A stretch of DNA of 64,000 nucleotides from contig NC_080673.1 of the NCBI RefSeq assembly GCF_030445035.2, forward strand, positions 196,042,216 through 196,106,215, given 5' to 3'. Positions 1 to 11,945 of the stretch are shown piece by piece (within the stretch, counting starts at the first letter, position 1; the number at the start of each line of letters is the position of its first letter). The stretch is from Dasypus novemcinctus. Its lineage: Eukaryota; Chordata; Mammalia; Cingulata; Dasypodidae. Under the pieces are notes generated by a model. The model made no database searches and was not told where the DNA came from. It saw nothing but the letters and a program-made list of their open reading frames with translations. Made by a program: the position numbers and the translations under genes.

Positions 1-348
1 GTAACACAATATTGTGAGTGTACTTAACACCATTGAACTGTATACTTGAAAATGGTTAAAGTGATTAAATTTAGGCTATATGCATGTAACCAGAATAAAA
101 AATGTTTCAAAAACATAGAATTTTGCAACACAAAGAATGAACCTACTGTGAACTATGGGTTATAGTAAATAATATAATTACAATAATAGTATTTCATCAA
201 TTCTAACAAAAGTATGAAACTAATACAAAATGTTAATAATAAGGAAAACTGCATTTGTGAAGGCAATAGTATATAGAAACTGTGCTTTCTGCATGATTTT
301 TCTGTAAATCCTATAACTGCTCTAATAAAAAATTTTAAAAATAAAAGA
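1..348 (+). mobile_element. L1 3' UTR fragment
   Basis: AT-rich sequence with typical L1 3'-end phrases (AACACCATTGAACTGTATAC, AACTATGGGTTATAGT, ATGTTAATAATAAGG, TTCTGTAAATCC) ending in an A-rich tail near 348. It closely parallels the L1 3' end at 18900-19204. The 5' end lies outside the window. Confidence 0.7.
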
Positions 349-824
349 AATGAACTATCAAGCCATGAATAGACGTGGAGGAAACATATGCATATTGCTA
401 AATGAAAAAGCCAATTCAAAGGCCTACATACTGCATGATTCCAACTATATGACATTCTGAACAAGGCAAAACCATAGGGATAATAAAAAGATCAGATGTT
501 GCCAGGGATTGGGAAAGGAGAGAAGAATGAATAGGTATAACACGGGATTTTTAGGGCCAAGAAACTATTCTGTATGATACTGTAATATCATGACATAATC
601 CATTTGTCAAAATCCATAGATTTGCACATCACAAACTGTGAACTTTAATGCAAACCATGGACTTCTGTTAATAATAATGTATCAATATTGTTTCCTCAAC
701 TACAACAAATGATATTACACTAAAGCAAGATAATAGTGGAAACTGTGGGAGGGGGCGAAGGTATTGGAACTCTCTAAGCAATTCTTCTGTAAACCTAAAC
801 ATTCTCAAAAAATAACGTATATTA
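349..824 (+). mobile_element. second L1 3' UTR fragment, abutting the first
   Basis: A further L1-type 3' end (pattern 'gaatgaataggtataac', 'caaaccatggacttctg', 'ttcttctgtaaacctaaac' then A-rich). It starts right after the A-tail of the preceding fragment, so either two truncated insertions sit side by side or one has been interrupted. Confidence 0.6.
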
Positions 825-836
825 GAAAACTAATTG

Positions 837-1182
837 GGGAAGGAGATGTGGCTCAAGCAATTGGGCTTCTGCCACCACATGGGAGATCCTGGGTTCAGTT
901 CCTAATACCTCCTGGAGAAGGCAAACTGGCATGGAAGGCAGGCACAGCAAACTGATGTAACATGATAACACAACGGAAGAGACACAAGGAGGAAAGACAA
1001 TGAGAGACACACAACCCAGGGAGCTGAGGTGGCTCAGGTGATTGAGCACCTCTCTTCTGCATGGAAGGCCCGAGCTTCAGTTCCCACAGGTGCTTCCTAA
1101 AGAGAAGATGAGCAGACACAGAGAGCACACAGCAAATGGACACTCAGGGCACAGAGTGACCACAAACAACAACAACAAAAAA
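837..1182 (+). mobile_element. composite tRNA-derived SINE (two heads)
   Basis: The head at about 840-905 has an A-box-like GTGGCTCAAG and a B-box-like GGTTCAGTTCC. A second head-like module (GAGGTGGCTCAGGTGATTG) starts near 1023, followed by an A-rich tail. Imperfect target-site duplication: GAAAACTAATTG at 825-836 and GAAAACTCATTG at 1183-1194. Resembles armadillo DAS SINEs as remembered. Confidence 0.8.
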
Positions 1183-1631
1183 GAAAACTCATTGATCTGT
1201 ACATTTTTTAAAAAGCAATATATTAATATGTATTTGGATATTTCAGCTCTAATTCAATATTGTGACACAAAAAGCCCATATTGTAAAATCCATAATATTC
1301 TAGGTGCAAGTGGAAAGGACACTGGACAATGTTGGGGGTCCTGGTTTTGAGGCTGGAATCAACTCCTGACTCTCTGGTAAGCTCCTAAAGCCATAACCAC
1401 AGCACTCCTTTCTTGCAGCCCATTACGAAGAATCACTTCAAGTCTAAAATTCTTTGATTACTGAGCTCCATGGAATTTTAAGAAGCTCAGTGGAAAACAA
1501 AGTTCTCAAAACACTCATCTGGAGGGCTCTATTCCAGAGGAGGCCTAAACTCAAGGAATTTTAACAAGTTTTTCACTTCAAAAAGCTTTTGGATTAAAAA
1601 TGGCATCTATGAAGATGTAGATCTAAATGGT

Positions 1632-2095
1632 ATGCAGATGTGGCTCAAGTGATAAGGCCTCCCCCTACCATACGGGAGAACCTGGCTTCGATCCCTAGTA
1701 CCTCCTTGTGAAAAAGAAGAAGAGAAAGCATACCTGCACAGTAAGCCAGTGCCCATGTGGTGAGCTGAGTGCCTGCATGAGTATCTGCATGGTGAGCCAG
1801 TGCCTGCACAAGTGAGTCATGCAGCAAGATGATGATGAAACAAAATAGAGACGAAGGGAAGAGTCAAAATGAAGCACAGCGGAGATCAGGAACTGAGGTG
1901 GCACAATTGACAGGGAACCTCTCCACTGAATCCTAGAGGAGAAAGATAGGAAGAGAAAACCAAAAAAAAAAAACAAAAAAGAGAGAGAGAAGTAGATAGA
2001 GAAGATCACACAGCAAATGGACACAGATAGCAAAAAACAGTAGGGCAGGGGTAGGGGAAGGGAAAAAAATCTTAAAAAAAAAAAAAAAAAAGAAC
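1632..2095 (+). mobile_element. composite tRNA-derived SINE
   Basis: Head GATGTGGCTCAAGTGATAAG at about 1637, second module GAGGTGGCACAATTGACAGG near 1900, A-tail to 2095. Imperfect duplication ATCTAAATGGT (1621-1631) / ATTTAAATGGT (2096-2106). Confidence 0.82.
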
Positions 2096-2384
2096 ATTTA
2101 AATGGTGTTCCCCAGGCAAGACAATGCTTAATTAGTATCATCAGGTAAGCCTAAAGATTGAAAAGGTCAATGGGGAATGACCTTGACTGGGTCATTTTTT
2201 GAGCAAGAGCTGAGTAAGACCTGAGCTGTAAATGATGGGGATCTTGGACTAAGAGCCACAGGGTAGTTGGGAGAAAAACAGATGGGAAAATACAAGAACC
2301 TTTCACTTGGCCTTCATCTCATTGTACTGCTCCTGTGGAAAGAAGGGTATTCCCCATAGCAGAGACAGTAGAGTGGCTACCGAT

Positions 2385-2590
2385 GAGGACCTAAGACCCC
2401 ACTCTTCTACTTACTAGCTGTGTGGTCTTGAGGTGGTACTTAATCACACTTTGCTTCAGGTTTTTATCATCCATAAAACGGGGATAAAGGTAGTACCCTT
2501 GGCAGATTGTTGACTTGATGTATGTAAAGCACTTAACGCAGTGCCCAGCAAATTGTAAGCACTCTTTAGGTGTTGTAATTATTAGTTACT
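2385..2590 (+). repeat. MIR SINE
   Basis: Contains the MIR core order: TAGCTGTGTGGTCTTG, later CTTTGCTTCAG, AAAACGGGGATAA and GTAAAGCACTTAACGCAGTG. Confidence 0.75.
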
Positions 2591-2594
2591 ATTT

Positions 2595-2750
2595 ATTGAG
2601 CATTGTGTTAAAGAATGAACACATGTGATGTCCTTTAATCTTCACAAAAATAGGTTCTATTATTCCCATTTTGTAGATAAAGAAAGTGATGCTTAAACAG
2701 TATAAGTGAGACCACAATTCAAACCAGTCAGACTCCAGTGCTAACAATAA
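2595..2750 (-). repeat. MIR SINE, inverted relative to its neighbour
   Basis: Reads as reverse-complement MIR: 'ccattttgtagataaagaaag' pattern followed by 'caaaccagtcagactccag'. Together with the plus-strand MIR next to it this makes a tail-to-tail inverted pair. Confidence 0.6.
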
Positions 2751-3275
2751 AATGTACTGTACAATATTTGGGAGTGATGAAAATAATGTGTATCTCTGCT
2801 TTAACCATGCAGATGGCTATTACATATTGGAATCCATAGTAATATACATCTTATGATATAGTTTTTGGCAAACTAGTGATGGGAATATTAGTGATGCAAA
2901 TATTTTCATTTCCCGCAATAAAGCTAACAAAACAGTAAGTTAATCAAACAATGTCTAACAATCTAAATTAATAGCAATGAGATGAAACAAGCTATCATTT
3001 ATGTTTAACAAGTTTGAATAACAGTATGTGAAAAGCACAACCCTGCTTATACAGTAACTAATCATCCTTCCAGAAAACAGTGGAAGCACCCACTGCCTGG
3101 ATGCAGCCAAGCACAAGTGTAGCTCTGTGAGGCTGCCTGACTTCCTGTTAAACACCATATTCCAGTCTTCCACTAACTCTACTGGCTAATTTCAACTTCT
3201 AAATGGTAAAAGTTAACATCCTCAAGGACTCACTTAAAAGTTAGAAAGAAGTTCCATTGCGAAGGAGGGAGAGAG

Positions 3276-3306
3276 GGAGGGAGAAGGAAGGAAGGAAGGA
3301 GGGAGC
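3276..3306. repeat. purine-rich (GGGA/GGAA)n microsatellite
   Basis: Short run of GGGA and GGAAGGAA units. Confidence 0.7.
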
Positions 3307-3569
3307 GACATTCTGTCATGGGCAAGAAAGACCCCAGCCACTTTATTTGGAGGTACAGAAAGCCCTTGTTGCACTTGTAAGGTCATCACTTCCACACAAC
3401 CTTATTAATATCCACGTCCTGTGGTCTGCTGGTCTAGCCCCATTCTCAGGCCTTCTAATTTCCATGAGTATATCTTTGTGTTGTTTTGTTTTTGTTTCAT
3501 TTTGTTTGATTTGTTAACACAAATTACTTCTTGACTTCATGGATACATTCCTTTCATTCCACATGCACC

Positions 3570-3960
3570 AATTTTTTTTTCATTTTAAAAACAATTTCTT
3601 AAAGTATATCATTGATACATGAATATACATGAACAATAAGTGTGTAGTAAAAGTTGTGAACTTACAAAATGAACATGCATATCACCCTACAGGGCTCGCA
3701 TACATCACCCCACCACAAATACCTTGCAGTTTTGTGAAACATTTGTAACAAATTATGAAAGAGCATCATCAAAGTATTACTACTAACTATAGTCTGTATC
3801 TTACATTTGGTATATTCCCCCCCAACCCACCCTTTTTTTTTTTTTTTTTGCTCATAAATGGTACAATTTATCTACAGTGTACAATCAGTGGCATTTGGTA
3901 TAATCACAGCATGCATCAATATTGGATTCCAGCCCCCCAGTCCTAGTGACTCTAAAAAAC
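3570..3960 (-). mobile_element. L1 3' end, minus orientation
   Basis: Reads like an antisense L1 3' UTR (TTAAAGTATATCATTGATAC, then 'tgaacatgcatatcacc', 'actatagtctgtatcttac'), preceded by a T-rich tract. Borders are approximate; I did not find a duplication. Confidence 0.55.
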
Positions 3961-4574
3961 CACATCTCCCACCTTTCTTTGTTTGCTTCTTTTATTCTTC
4001 AGGCTCTGCTCATTTTTATGGAGATTCTGAGACCATAATTTCCATCCTACTTGAAAACTGTTCTTCCCTATAAGTCCCCAGACACGTTCTGTACCTTCAT
4101 CTTCTGAGTCAGACTTATTACCGTCCACAGATTATTTTCATGACTGCTTCTCCCTTTTGCTCCACATGCATTCTACATCTCTGAGCTTCATTCATCTGGA
4201 CTTCAGAACAAAATAACCTGTTCCCAATCCTCAGGAAAGGAGTCAGCCCAAGAGGCCATCACCATCAACTTAGCTCAGTCCTGTCTATTGAGCCAGTCTT
4301 GCCCCTTCCTGACCTGCCTCTCCATTCCAAGATCAAAACATCCATCAGAAGAAACAGTGCGTCCACCTATGCTCTCAAGTTCTCTGGCATTCTGGAGACC
4401 CTTCCCTAAAGGTCATGCCCTTCCCCCCACATAATTAGGAGGAGCTAATAATAAGGTAGAGCAGGCTCTTGAGCACACCTCAAATATACCTGGCAGGAGG
4501 ACAGACCATGTTCCATTCGGCCAGGTTGGGTTGTAAGAGTTAAGGCACTGATCAGACAGTCCTGGTATAAATAA

Positions 4575-4775
4575 ATACTGGCTCTGCCATTTACCAGCTG
4601 TGTGACTTTGAACAAGATACCTAATCTCTTTTTGCCTCAGTTTTACATTTGCAAAATGAATTGTACTAATTGTACAATTCATGGGGTTACTATGAAAATT
4701 TAAAATGATTGTGTAAAATGTTTAGCTTGATGTCCAACACCTAGTGCATACTTGATAATAGTTAGCTATTATTGT
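4575..4775 (+). repeat. MIR SINE
   Basis: CTGGCTCTGCCATTTACCAG, AGCTGTGTGACTTTG and TTGCCTCAGTTTT in MIR order. Confidence 0.8.
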
Positions 4776-5046
4776 TAGCATGATTATTATGATCAAAATT
4801 TCCTCCAAACTTGTGTCATTTGACACAGCAGCTCCTGGTCTTGTGTGATTATAGAGCACATGAAATGTGACTAGTCTGAATTGAGAAGTGCTGTAAGTAA
4901 AAAGTATACACTAGATTTCAAACACTAGCATGTACCAAAAAAAAGAATATAATATTGATTTATGTTAAAAGGAAAAAATCTAGCTTAAGTAGGATATATT
5001 ATTAAAATGAATTCCATGTGTTTCTTCTTACTTTTTTTTATTTTGT

Positions 5047-5551
5047 GCTTTCCATTTTTTTTTTCCTTATCCACCCCCCCCCCCCCCACTGTCTGCTTTC
5101 TGTGTCCATTCACTGTATGTTCTTCTGTGTCTGTTGGATTCTCATTAGGCAGCTCCAGGAACCCATTCTGGGACCTCCGGAGTGGGAGAGAGGCAACCAT
5201 TCTCTTGGGCCACCTCAGCAACCGAGTTCACTGTGTCTCATATTGTCTCTTTTCTGTGTCTCTTTTTTGTTGTTGTTGTTGCGTCATCTTACTGCGTTCA
5301 GCTCTCTGTGTGGGCTGCACCACTCCTGGGCGGTCTGCTCTCCTGTGTGCGGGCTGCACTTCTTGCATGGGGGCTACACTCCTTGCACGGGGGGGGGGGG
5401 GAACCCCTGTGAGGGGCAACACTCCTTGCACATGGCAGCACTCCATGTGGGCCACCTCGCCACACAGGCCGGGAGGCCCTGAGTATCGAACCCTGGACCA
5501 CCTATACAGTAGGCAAAAGCTCTATTTGTTGAGCCATATCCACTTCCCTCT
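5047..5551 (-). mobile_element. composite tRNA-derived SINE, minus orientation
   Basis: Reverse complement of a SINE: a T/C-rich start (A-tail complement, including a run of about 15 C), CATTCACTGTATGTTCTTCT, an internal second head module, and the tRNA-like head complement at the far end (GTATCGAACCCTGG ... GAGCCATATCCACTTCC). A G-run lies at 5389-5401. Flanking duplication not resolved. Confidence 0.8.
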
Positions 5552-5723
5552 TTTTACTTGCTTTAATGTGGTGAGGAGAAAAATTTTAATTACCCATGTG
5601 TCTTGCATGCTCTAAAGGCTTCGATTAGAAGGGACCAACCCCAACTCCACTGTTGTGTCCCGAAACCAGTAGCAGATTTCTCTCCTCACCCAGGTCTTGG
5701 AAAACTTCCTTACGTCATCAACA

Positions 5724-5940
5724 TGCAGTGGATGGAGCACAAGCTTTGAAGTCAAATATCCCTGGAGCTTGAACTCAACTCTGTCACTTCTTCAGTGTGT
5801 GACCTGGAACTCATGGCTTAACCTCCCTAAGCCTTGCCTGTAAAATGACAATAATAAACCCTGCCTCAAGGGCGATGACACATAAAGTGTTTAGCATTGC
5901 GCTGGATACACAGAAGGTGCACAATAAAGGTTGGCTCCTA
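5724..5940 (+). repeat. MIR SINE
   Basis: MIR order: 'gtggatggagcacaagc', 'gaactcaactctgtcact', 'gtgtgacctgg', AAAATGACAATAATA, and 'gtgcacaataaaggttgg' at the end. Confidence 0.75.
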
Positions 5941-6149
5941 TTGCTGACACCATGCCACACAAAGGGTCCCCTCCTCCCCTGAGGAGATACAATAGGGTAT
6001 GCTTCCCATGTCAAGGTAGGGAGGAAGGAATAAAAGGAGCCCCATGCTGTAGCTGCCCTGTTATCAAAGAAGAGCATGCAAAAAAGTAAAGAATCTACCT
6101 TTTCTATGCTACAAAAAGCAGGTCTCAGGCTGGTCCGAAATGTCCTTGA

Positions 6150-6320
6150 CTCCCTTATTTCACCTTACCCTTTCTCACTTCCTTGCCTTGGCTCATGACT
6201 CCAGCCTTCCGAGCTGCTCTTCATCTACCAAAATCCAAGTATTTTTCAAGGCTCTGCTAAAATTCTACCTCCTTGATAACAGCTCCCACTGGAAACCATC
6301 TGCCCTTTCTCTGCCACATC
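6150..6320 (+). repeat. L2-like LINE fragment
   Basis: Weak resemblance to an L2 3' region: 'tttcaaggctctgctaaa' followed by 'ctacctcctt' and a pyrimidine-rich context. Tentative. Confidence 0.35.
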
Positions 6321-6884
6321 CCAGAGACCTGAAAACAGAGCCTGGAACCCCCTTAATTTTCCTTCCCCTTGTTGATGAGCATAGGGCCCAGCACAGAAGT
6401 TCTTTTTGGAATGAAGCAAAGAAAACATAAAGCACAAGCCTGAAGTAGATTCGGGGATGGGGAATGATGCCAAGACATTGTCTACTTATGTATGAAAACT
6501 TGGCAAAATACAAAATAGGAAACCTTTATAACACGAATTCCAAATCCAATTGTCTTCACAGGGATGGAATTCTACCAGTGTTTCAAGAAATATACAATCT
6601 CCAGGCACAATGGGGAGAAGGGCCTTCTCCAGTGCCCCAGAGTTTCAACCTCTAATGAATGAAAGAAAATGAACTGGCTCTACTGGAGAACACAGAGGGC
6701 CTACAGCCCCAGTAGCCTCTGAAGAGCTAGAGACACAAAGCTGAAGAGGCTTCAAACAGCAGTTCAATTGAAGAAACTCAGAGGATTGCCCAAATGAGTA
6801 TTAAAGTCTAAACTTTAACAAGTACTGCCTACAAGCACTCACCAAGGTACCACCTATGACCCAGGCAGGCAATGTGTGTCATGG

Positions 6885-7015
6885 ACAAGGACTTGGCCCC
6901 ATAATCAAACCATCTGCGCACAAACCTCAGTCCATTCCTATGCTGGCTCTGAGACTATGGACAAGTCATTTAACCTTTCTGGGCCTCAGTTTCCCCTTAT
7001 CCAAAATTAAAGTCA
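6885..7015 (+). repeat. MIR SINE
   Basis: TGCTGGCTCTGAGACTATGG then 'caagtcatttaacctttctg' and GGCCTCAGTTTCCCC, the MIR core. Confidence 0.75.
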
Positions 7016-7186
7016 TACAAGTTAACATCAATTGAGCCTTTACCCATGAATTAGACACCATGCAAAATGCTTTCCATGCATAATTCCAGAGAACTAAATG
7101 GGATACCATATAGTAAGTTATGGGCTTAGAATCCTGCTCATGGTAAGCATTTGTAATAAGAGATGCCCATTGCTGTTGCTGCTGCT

Positions 7187-8062
7187 TGTGGTAGATTAAC
7201 TCATGTAACCCAGTTTAGATATGTTCTTAATCTTAACCTTAATCTTAATCTGCATTGCTGAGGGTGTGAGCCCATTATAAATAGGATCTCCTGAAGATGT
7301 TATTTAGTTAATAACTGAATAAGGGGGGGCCTTCATTTAGATCACTGAAATCTTTTTTAAGCAGAAGGAATTCAGACATAGTTAGCGAAAGCTACTGGAA
7401 GGAGTGAGAAGTCAGAAGTCAATGGAGGGAAGTGGATGTGGCTTAACTGATAGAGCATCCACCTACCATATAGGATGCCCAGGGCTTCCTGACCTGTGTG
7501 ATGAGCTGGCCCATGCACAGTGCTGCCTCGCGCAAGGAGTACCATGCCACGCAGGGGTATCCCCCACCTAGGGGAACCCCATGCACAAGGAGTGTGCTCC
7601 ACAAGGAGAGTTGCCCCACGCAATAAAAAGTACAGCCTGCCCAGGAGTGGCATCACACACATGGAGAGCTGACGCAGCAAGATGACACAACAAAAAGAGA
7701 CACAGATTCCCAGTGCTGCCGAGATCACAAGCGGATAAAGAACACCCAGCGAATGGACACAAGAGAGCAGACAACGGGGCAGAGGAGAGGGGGTGGGGCA
7801 AAGAATAAATTTAAAAAATAAATCTTAAAAAAAAATAATAAAAGAAGTCAGTGGAACCCAGGAGAGCAAGGGGAGGACTCCGCCAGTGACGTGAGGCAAG
7901 CCGAGGAACCTCAAGTGTCATCAGCACCAGCGCTGGCTACAGAGCACTGTCTTGCTGATGCCTGGATTTTGGACTTCTCGTAGCCTCAAAACTGTGAATC
8001 AATAAATTTCCTTTGTTTAAGCCAACCCACTGTCATAGCAGCCTTCAAATTAAAACTGTTTT
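7187..8062 (-). repeat. interspersed repeat copy (window family), split by a SINE
   Basis: Starts TGTGGTAGATTAA and ends CTTCAAATTAAAAC, the reverse complements of the ends seen at 30345 (GTTTTAATTTGCTA) and 30895 (AACTGCCACA). It includes 'ctcaaaactgtgaatcaataaa' and 'tttaagccaacccactgtc'. The copy is interrupted by the SINE at 7427-7842. Class (LTR or DNA element) is not resolved. Confidence 0.65.
7427..7842 (+). mobile_element. tRNA-derived SINE (DAS-like), nested
   Basis: Head GGATGTGGCTTAACTGATAG, body with 'gagctggcccatgcacagtg' and 'gcaaggagt' repeats, tail AATAAATCTTAAAAAA. Duplication AGAAGTCAATGGA (7414-7426) / AGAAGTCAGTGGA (7843-7855), 12 of 13 identical. Confidence 0.9.
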
Positions 8063-8839
8063 TGTTGTTGCTGTTGCTATTGTTGTTAGGAAAGACATTG
8101 TCTCTGTAGCCTACATCAGATTGGTTAACAGATTTTTCATTTGTCAAAAAGCTCAAGAACTAGTTTTCTTCGCCATCAGCTGAATGATCTTGGTCAAGCC
8201 TCTGAATCTCCCCAAATTTCATTTCTCTGATCTCCCAAACATGGACCACAAGGTCATTAATGGGCTCAGGTGGGGTTTGCAGGTAGAAGGCTGTGGAATT
8301 TCCTGTGCTGTGTGCTATGTGCAGAGGAAATGCATCTGACTACTGCCCTCACCACTGGGTCATCTTCTGCCCCCATTTCCATGGAAACAGCCAGGACTTA
8401 CTGTTTAAGAGAAGAGGAGAAAGTCACCCACCTTCCCCTGGGTAAGTCTCAGTGGCCAGCCGTTTCTCCATGCTATGTCATCACAAGAGTCTGAGCCTTT
8501 TATCCTCCGATTTCAGGGGATGCCAAGAACCCATATCCTAGAAAGGTCAGCAGGACAATAACTGAGCCAGATGCACTCAGCCAACTTGTATGTCCCCCCA
8601 GTCATTGCCATACCACACAGTGGCTGGGAGAGGGACAGTCCAGTTGGAAGGAGTAGCACTGACAATGGGAGGCATGGTGGTTTTCCCTAAACTACAGCGG
8701 GACGGGGTAGTAGTGAGTGGAAGGGGAAGCATGAGTTTTAGAGAGATATGAGAATTGCTCACTTCTGGTCCCTGCTGAAATGCCACCTCCCATGGAAGTC
8801 TTCTTTAACCACACTGACTAAACTAGCCCACCCCTCCTT

Positions 8840-8998
8840 CCATTACTTTCTAGCTCTAAGCCTCAGTTTCCTCATTATAAAATGTAAATAATAATTATAC
8901 CTATCTTTAAAGATTATAGTATGGATTACATGCATAATACAGATAAATGTTTAAAACTGTGTGGTACATAATAAATACTAAGAAAATGTTAGCTTTTA
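8840..8998 (+). repeat. MIR SINE
   Basis: TAGCTCTAAGCCTCAGTTTC, 'ctcattataaaatgtaaata' and a degenerate 'gtggtacataataaatac' end. Confidence 0.75.
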
Positions 8999-9284
8999 CC
9001 AATACTATTACTATTATTAATCATTGACTGTTTCTGTCTAGAATGCATAACATTCTGAATGTATTATTTTAATTGTCTACTTGTTTGCATATTTTTTATC
9101 TGACTTCCCCACTAACGCTTAACCTCCAAAAGCAGGGACCTAGCTTATACCCCCACTAAGTGCTATATAAATGAACAAATGAATGAACAAATGAATAGTC
9201 AACACACTCACTAGACTCATTATCTCCCATATTCCAACGACATGCTTGTAGGGCAGTTTCTTACCTGAATTTTACATGTGAAGT

Positions 9285-9725
9285 GTGACAGTCAATTTTA
9301 CCTGTCAACTAAGGTAGGTTGTATTTTCCAGTTGTTTGGTCAAACATTGGCCTAGATCTTCCTATAGAGGTATTTTGTATCAGACGGTATTCGCATCTGC
9401 AGTCAGATGATGTTCAGTAAAGATTACCCTGGGTAATGTGACTGGGCCTCGTCCAATCAGCTGGAGGCCTTCGATGCAAAGAACTGAGAGTTCTAAGAGA
9501 AGAAATTCTGCCTCAAGACCATCTATTCCTCTGAGTTTCCAGTTCGCTGGCTTCCCTTACGAAATGTGAACTCAAGGGTTCAACATCCTTCTGATAGGAG
9601 TTACCCTGCACTACAAAATTCAGACTTGCCAGCACCACAATCCCATGAGCCAATTCCTTTAAAAATACACATACACGTACGCACATGTCCTGTTGATTCT
9701 GTTTCTCTGGAGAACCCTAACACAT
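9285..9725 (+). repeat. ancient interspersed repeat, class unresolved
   Basis: Begins GTGACAGTCAATTTTACCTG and ends 'ttctgtttctctggagaacc' 'ctaacacatgg', ends I recognise from a common old mammalian interspersed repeat without being sure of its name. Contains 'catgagccaattcctttaaa' near the 3' side. Confidence 0.5.
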
Positions 9726-9735
9726 GGCGAAAGAG

Positions 9736-10560
9736 TGACACTGAAAACACTGAGTGACGTAGTCACATAGGAATGGGGGAGAGCAGGGGCTTGATGCTAT
9801 TCAAGTGCCCACTCCACACCGAGCACCATGGGGCCCATCCACTGATTTATCAAACCATCTGGGTCATGCATTCCACATCTGTATTAACTTCCTCTTCTAA
9901 GCTGTGCACTGGGCTACCCACCCTGGACCCCGATAAGGAGCTGCCTTTAACCCTTGACTATATTCTGCTTTTATAACCTTGACATGCCCATGGGAAAGAA
10001 AGGTTCAAGGCAGACTCCACACCAAGGAGGAAGCAGGGGGCATTGGGCTCCCATCCCCAAAGCGCAGTTGGGTCTTCTCTCTGTGTGACACCTGATTTCC
10101 TCACTGATGACTGTCACAGACAGAATTAAACCACCGCCAGGATCAGAACATCTCGGTCCAGGATTTTCAGCTGGCAAGTGCAGCTTTGCAGCATTGTTTG
10201 TTCTGCCAGGAGGGGGCGGGGTAGATAAGTATCACCATAGTCAGGAGACCTGCTGTTCATTTCCTCATCAATCATCACATTTTATTCAAGCTTAAAGCTG
10301 ATCTATTGTATTTAACGCCACATTCCACAGCAAAAGGCTTCTGCTGTATTTATTAGGGGAAACCAGCCAGCTCTTGCCCTGGCTGCTGCAGCAAGCACGG
10401 AAAACTTTGATTTTAAGGGTTTTTTCCCCTTGTTGCCAAGGAATTTTCATTTCGTCCAAGGACTGTTTTCCCCTCCTCTTCTCTCTTCTCCTCCATGATG
10501 CCAAGATAACCCGAATTAAAGGTCTAAGTGACTCTAAAATACAAGCTCTTATTCTGCCCG
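9736..10560. other. intergenic, nothing recognised
   Basis: Mixed-composition sequence. A short G-rich GGAGGGGGCGGGG lies near 10208. I see no gene or clear repeat. Confidence 0.5.
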
Positions 10561-10614
10561 GCCCATGCCAACACATATGCACACAGAATGTTGGCCGGCG
10601 GTCGGAAGGCGTCT

Positions 10615-10750
10615 TTCTTCCCCTGGCCCTGATGTTAAGTCAACTGTGTGGCATTGGGAAAGTCACTTCCCTCTGCCATTTCATTGATGGTAAAGTGCAA
10701 AGATTAGGCTAGATTCCTTTCTGTTCTAAAGTTGTACAGTTCTAATTTTC
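10615..10750 (+). repeat. MIR SINE fragment
   Basis: 'gtgtggcattgggaaagtca' followed by a degenerate MIR core. Confidence 0.5.
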
Positions 10751-11780
10751 CCATGGTTCTCAAATGGTGGAATTAGAATCATAAAATGTCTCAGCTGGAA
10801 GACACATTTAGAAATGACCCACTACAGTACTCTCATTTCAATCATTTTCGTATCTCTTTCATGATCTTGCCACATCTACATACCAACTATACTGTTGTTT
10901 ACCCAGCTATTTTTCTTTCAGTTGGCTTTTTTCACTTCAATATGTGTATTCAAAAGGCACAACTTATCATCACCTTAAATAGAAAACCAGAATCATTCGC
11001 CATAGGTGTAATAATAACTAAAAGAAAATAAAACAACCTAAGAAAATTCTAGCTGGGTCCTGCTGCCTGCAGCAGCTTGCTGCTTGCCCCTCTCTTTGTT
11101 GAAATGGCAGCTGAGCAAGTGCTAAAAAGTGCCGAAGTCAGGCCAGCACCAAAGGAGACTTTCTTCTTGCCCTACAGGATTGGAAACAGCCACAGCTCTT
11201 TCTCCTGAGGGGTGTGGATGTTATTTAAGGCAGAGACCAGTCACCTTCCAAGATCATCCCCAAGAACCTGACTTTGGGTAAAACGTCCTCACCGCTGTTC
11301 TTTGTTCACTGTTCTAATCAGACAATTCAATGGTCCAAATTGTGAATTGAGTGATTTTCATTATCACCTTCACCTGCGGACCTTGTCAAGCGGCCAGTAT
11401 TGGAAAGCAGAAACAGGTAGGAAACACACACACACACAAGCACAAAATGCTCCAAAACAATTTTTAAGCAATGTGATGTCATCCCTGGCATGTCCCCAAA
11501 TTCACAGCTCTGGGAATCTCTGACCTTGGCAATTCTATGCTGCAGAGTTTTCTAAAGAAATCCCTGCCCACATATAACAAGGACCAACTTCCATCAAACA
11601 TTGGTGAGCTCTTGAGGTAGCTGCCCTTTCTTTGCTTCCCGTCTTACAGACACTTGAGAGAGAACAGGTAGAGTGACTGAGAATGAGTGAAGGGGTGGGG
11701 GAGGAGGGCAAACAGGTACCGGCAGACGCTGCTTTCTATTTCTTTAGTGCAGTGTAGGGAGAAAATATTTAAATGTTTCA
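10751..11780. other. intergenic, nothing recognised
   Basis: Includes a short (AC)n tract at about 11424-11437. A brief open frame from the ATG at 11104 has no support. Confidence 0.5.
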
Positions 11781-11784
11781 GCTT

Positions 11785-11945
11785 TGGATACAGTCAGGCT
11801 TGCTTCCAGTTCCAATCCTATGATTTACCAGCAGTGTAAACTTGGGCAAGTTGCTCAGCATTTTGCCATGTTGTTGTGAAGGTGTCATGTGTTACAGCAG
11901 ATATAGCGCCAGGCACACAGATAAACACTCAACAAAACACATTCC
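11785..11945 (+). repeat. MIR SINE
   Basis: 'ccaatcctatgatttaccag', 'cttgggcaagttgctcag', then 'gcgccaggcacacagataaa'. Confidence 0.7.

Noticed and set aside
5007..5615. Open frame of 202 residues and overlapping frames
   Set aside because: It lies entirely across a minus-oriented SINE. Similar Cys/Leu-rich translations appear in every SINE copy (38095-38440, 50556-50991, 51590-52155, 20949-21264).
11104..11220. Short open frame starting MAAEQVLKSAEVRPAPKE
   Set aside because: It ends quickly, and I recognise no family, promoter or splice support.
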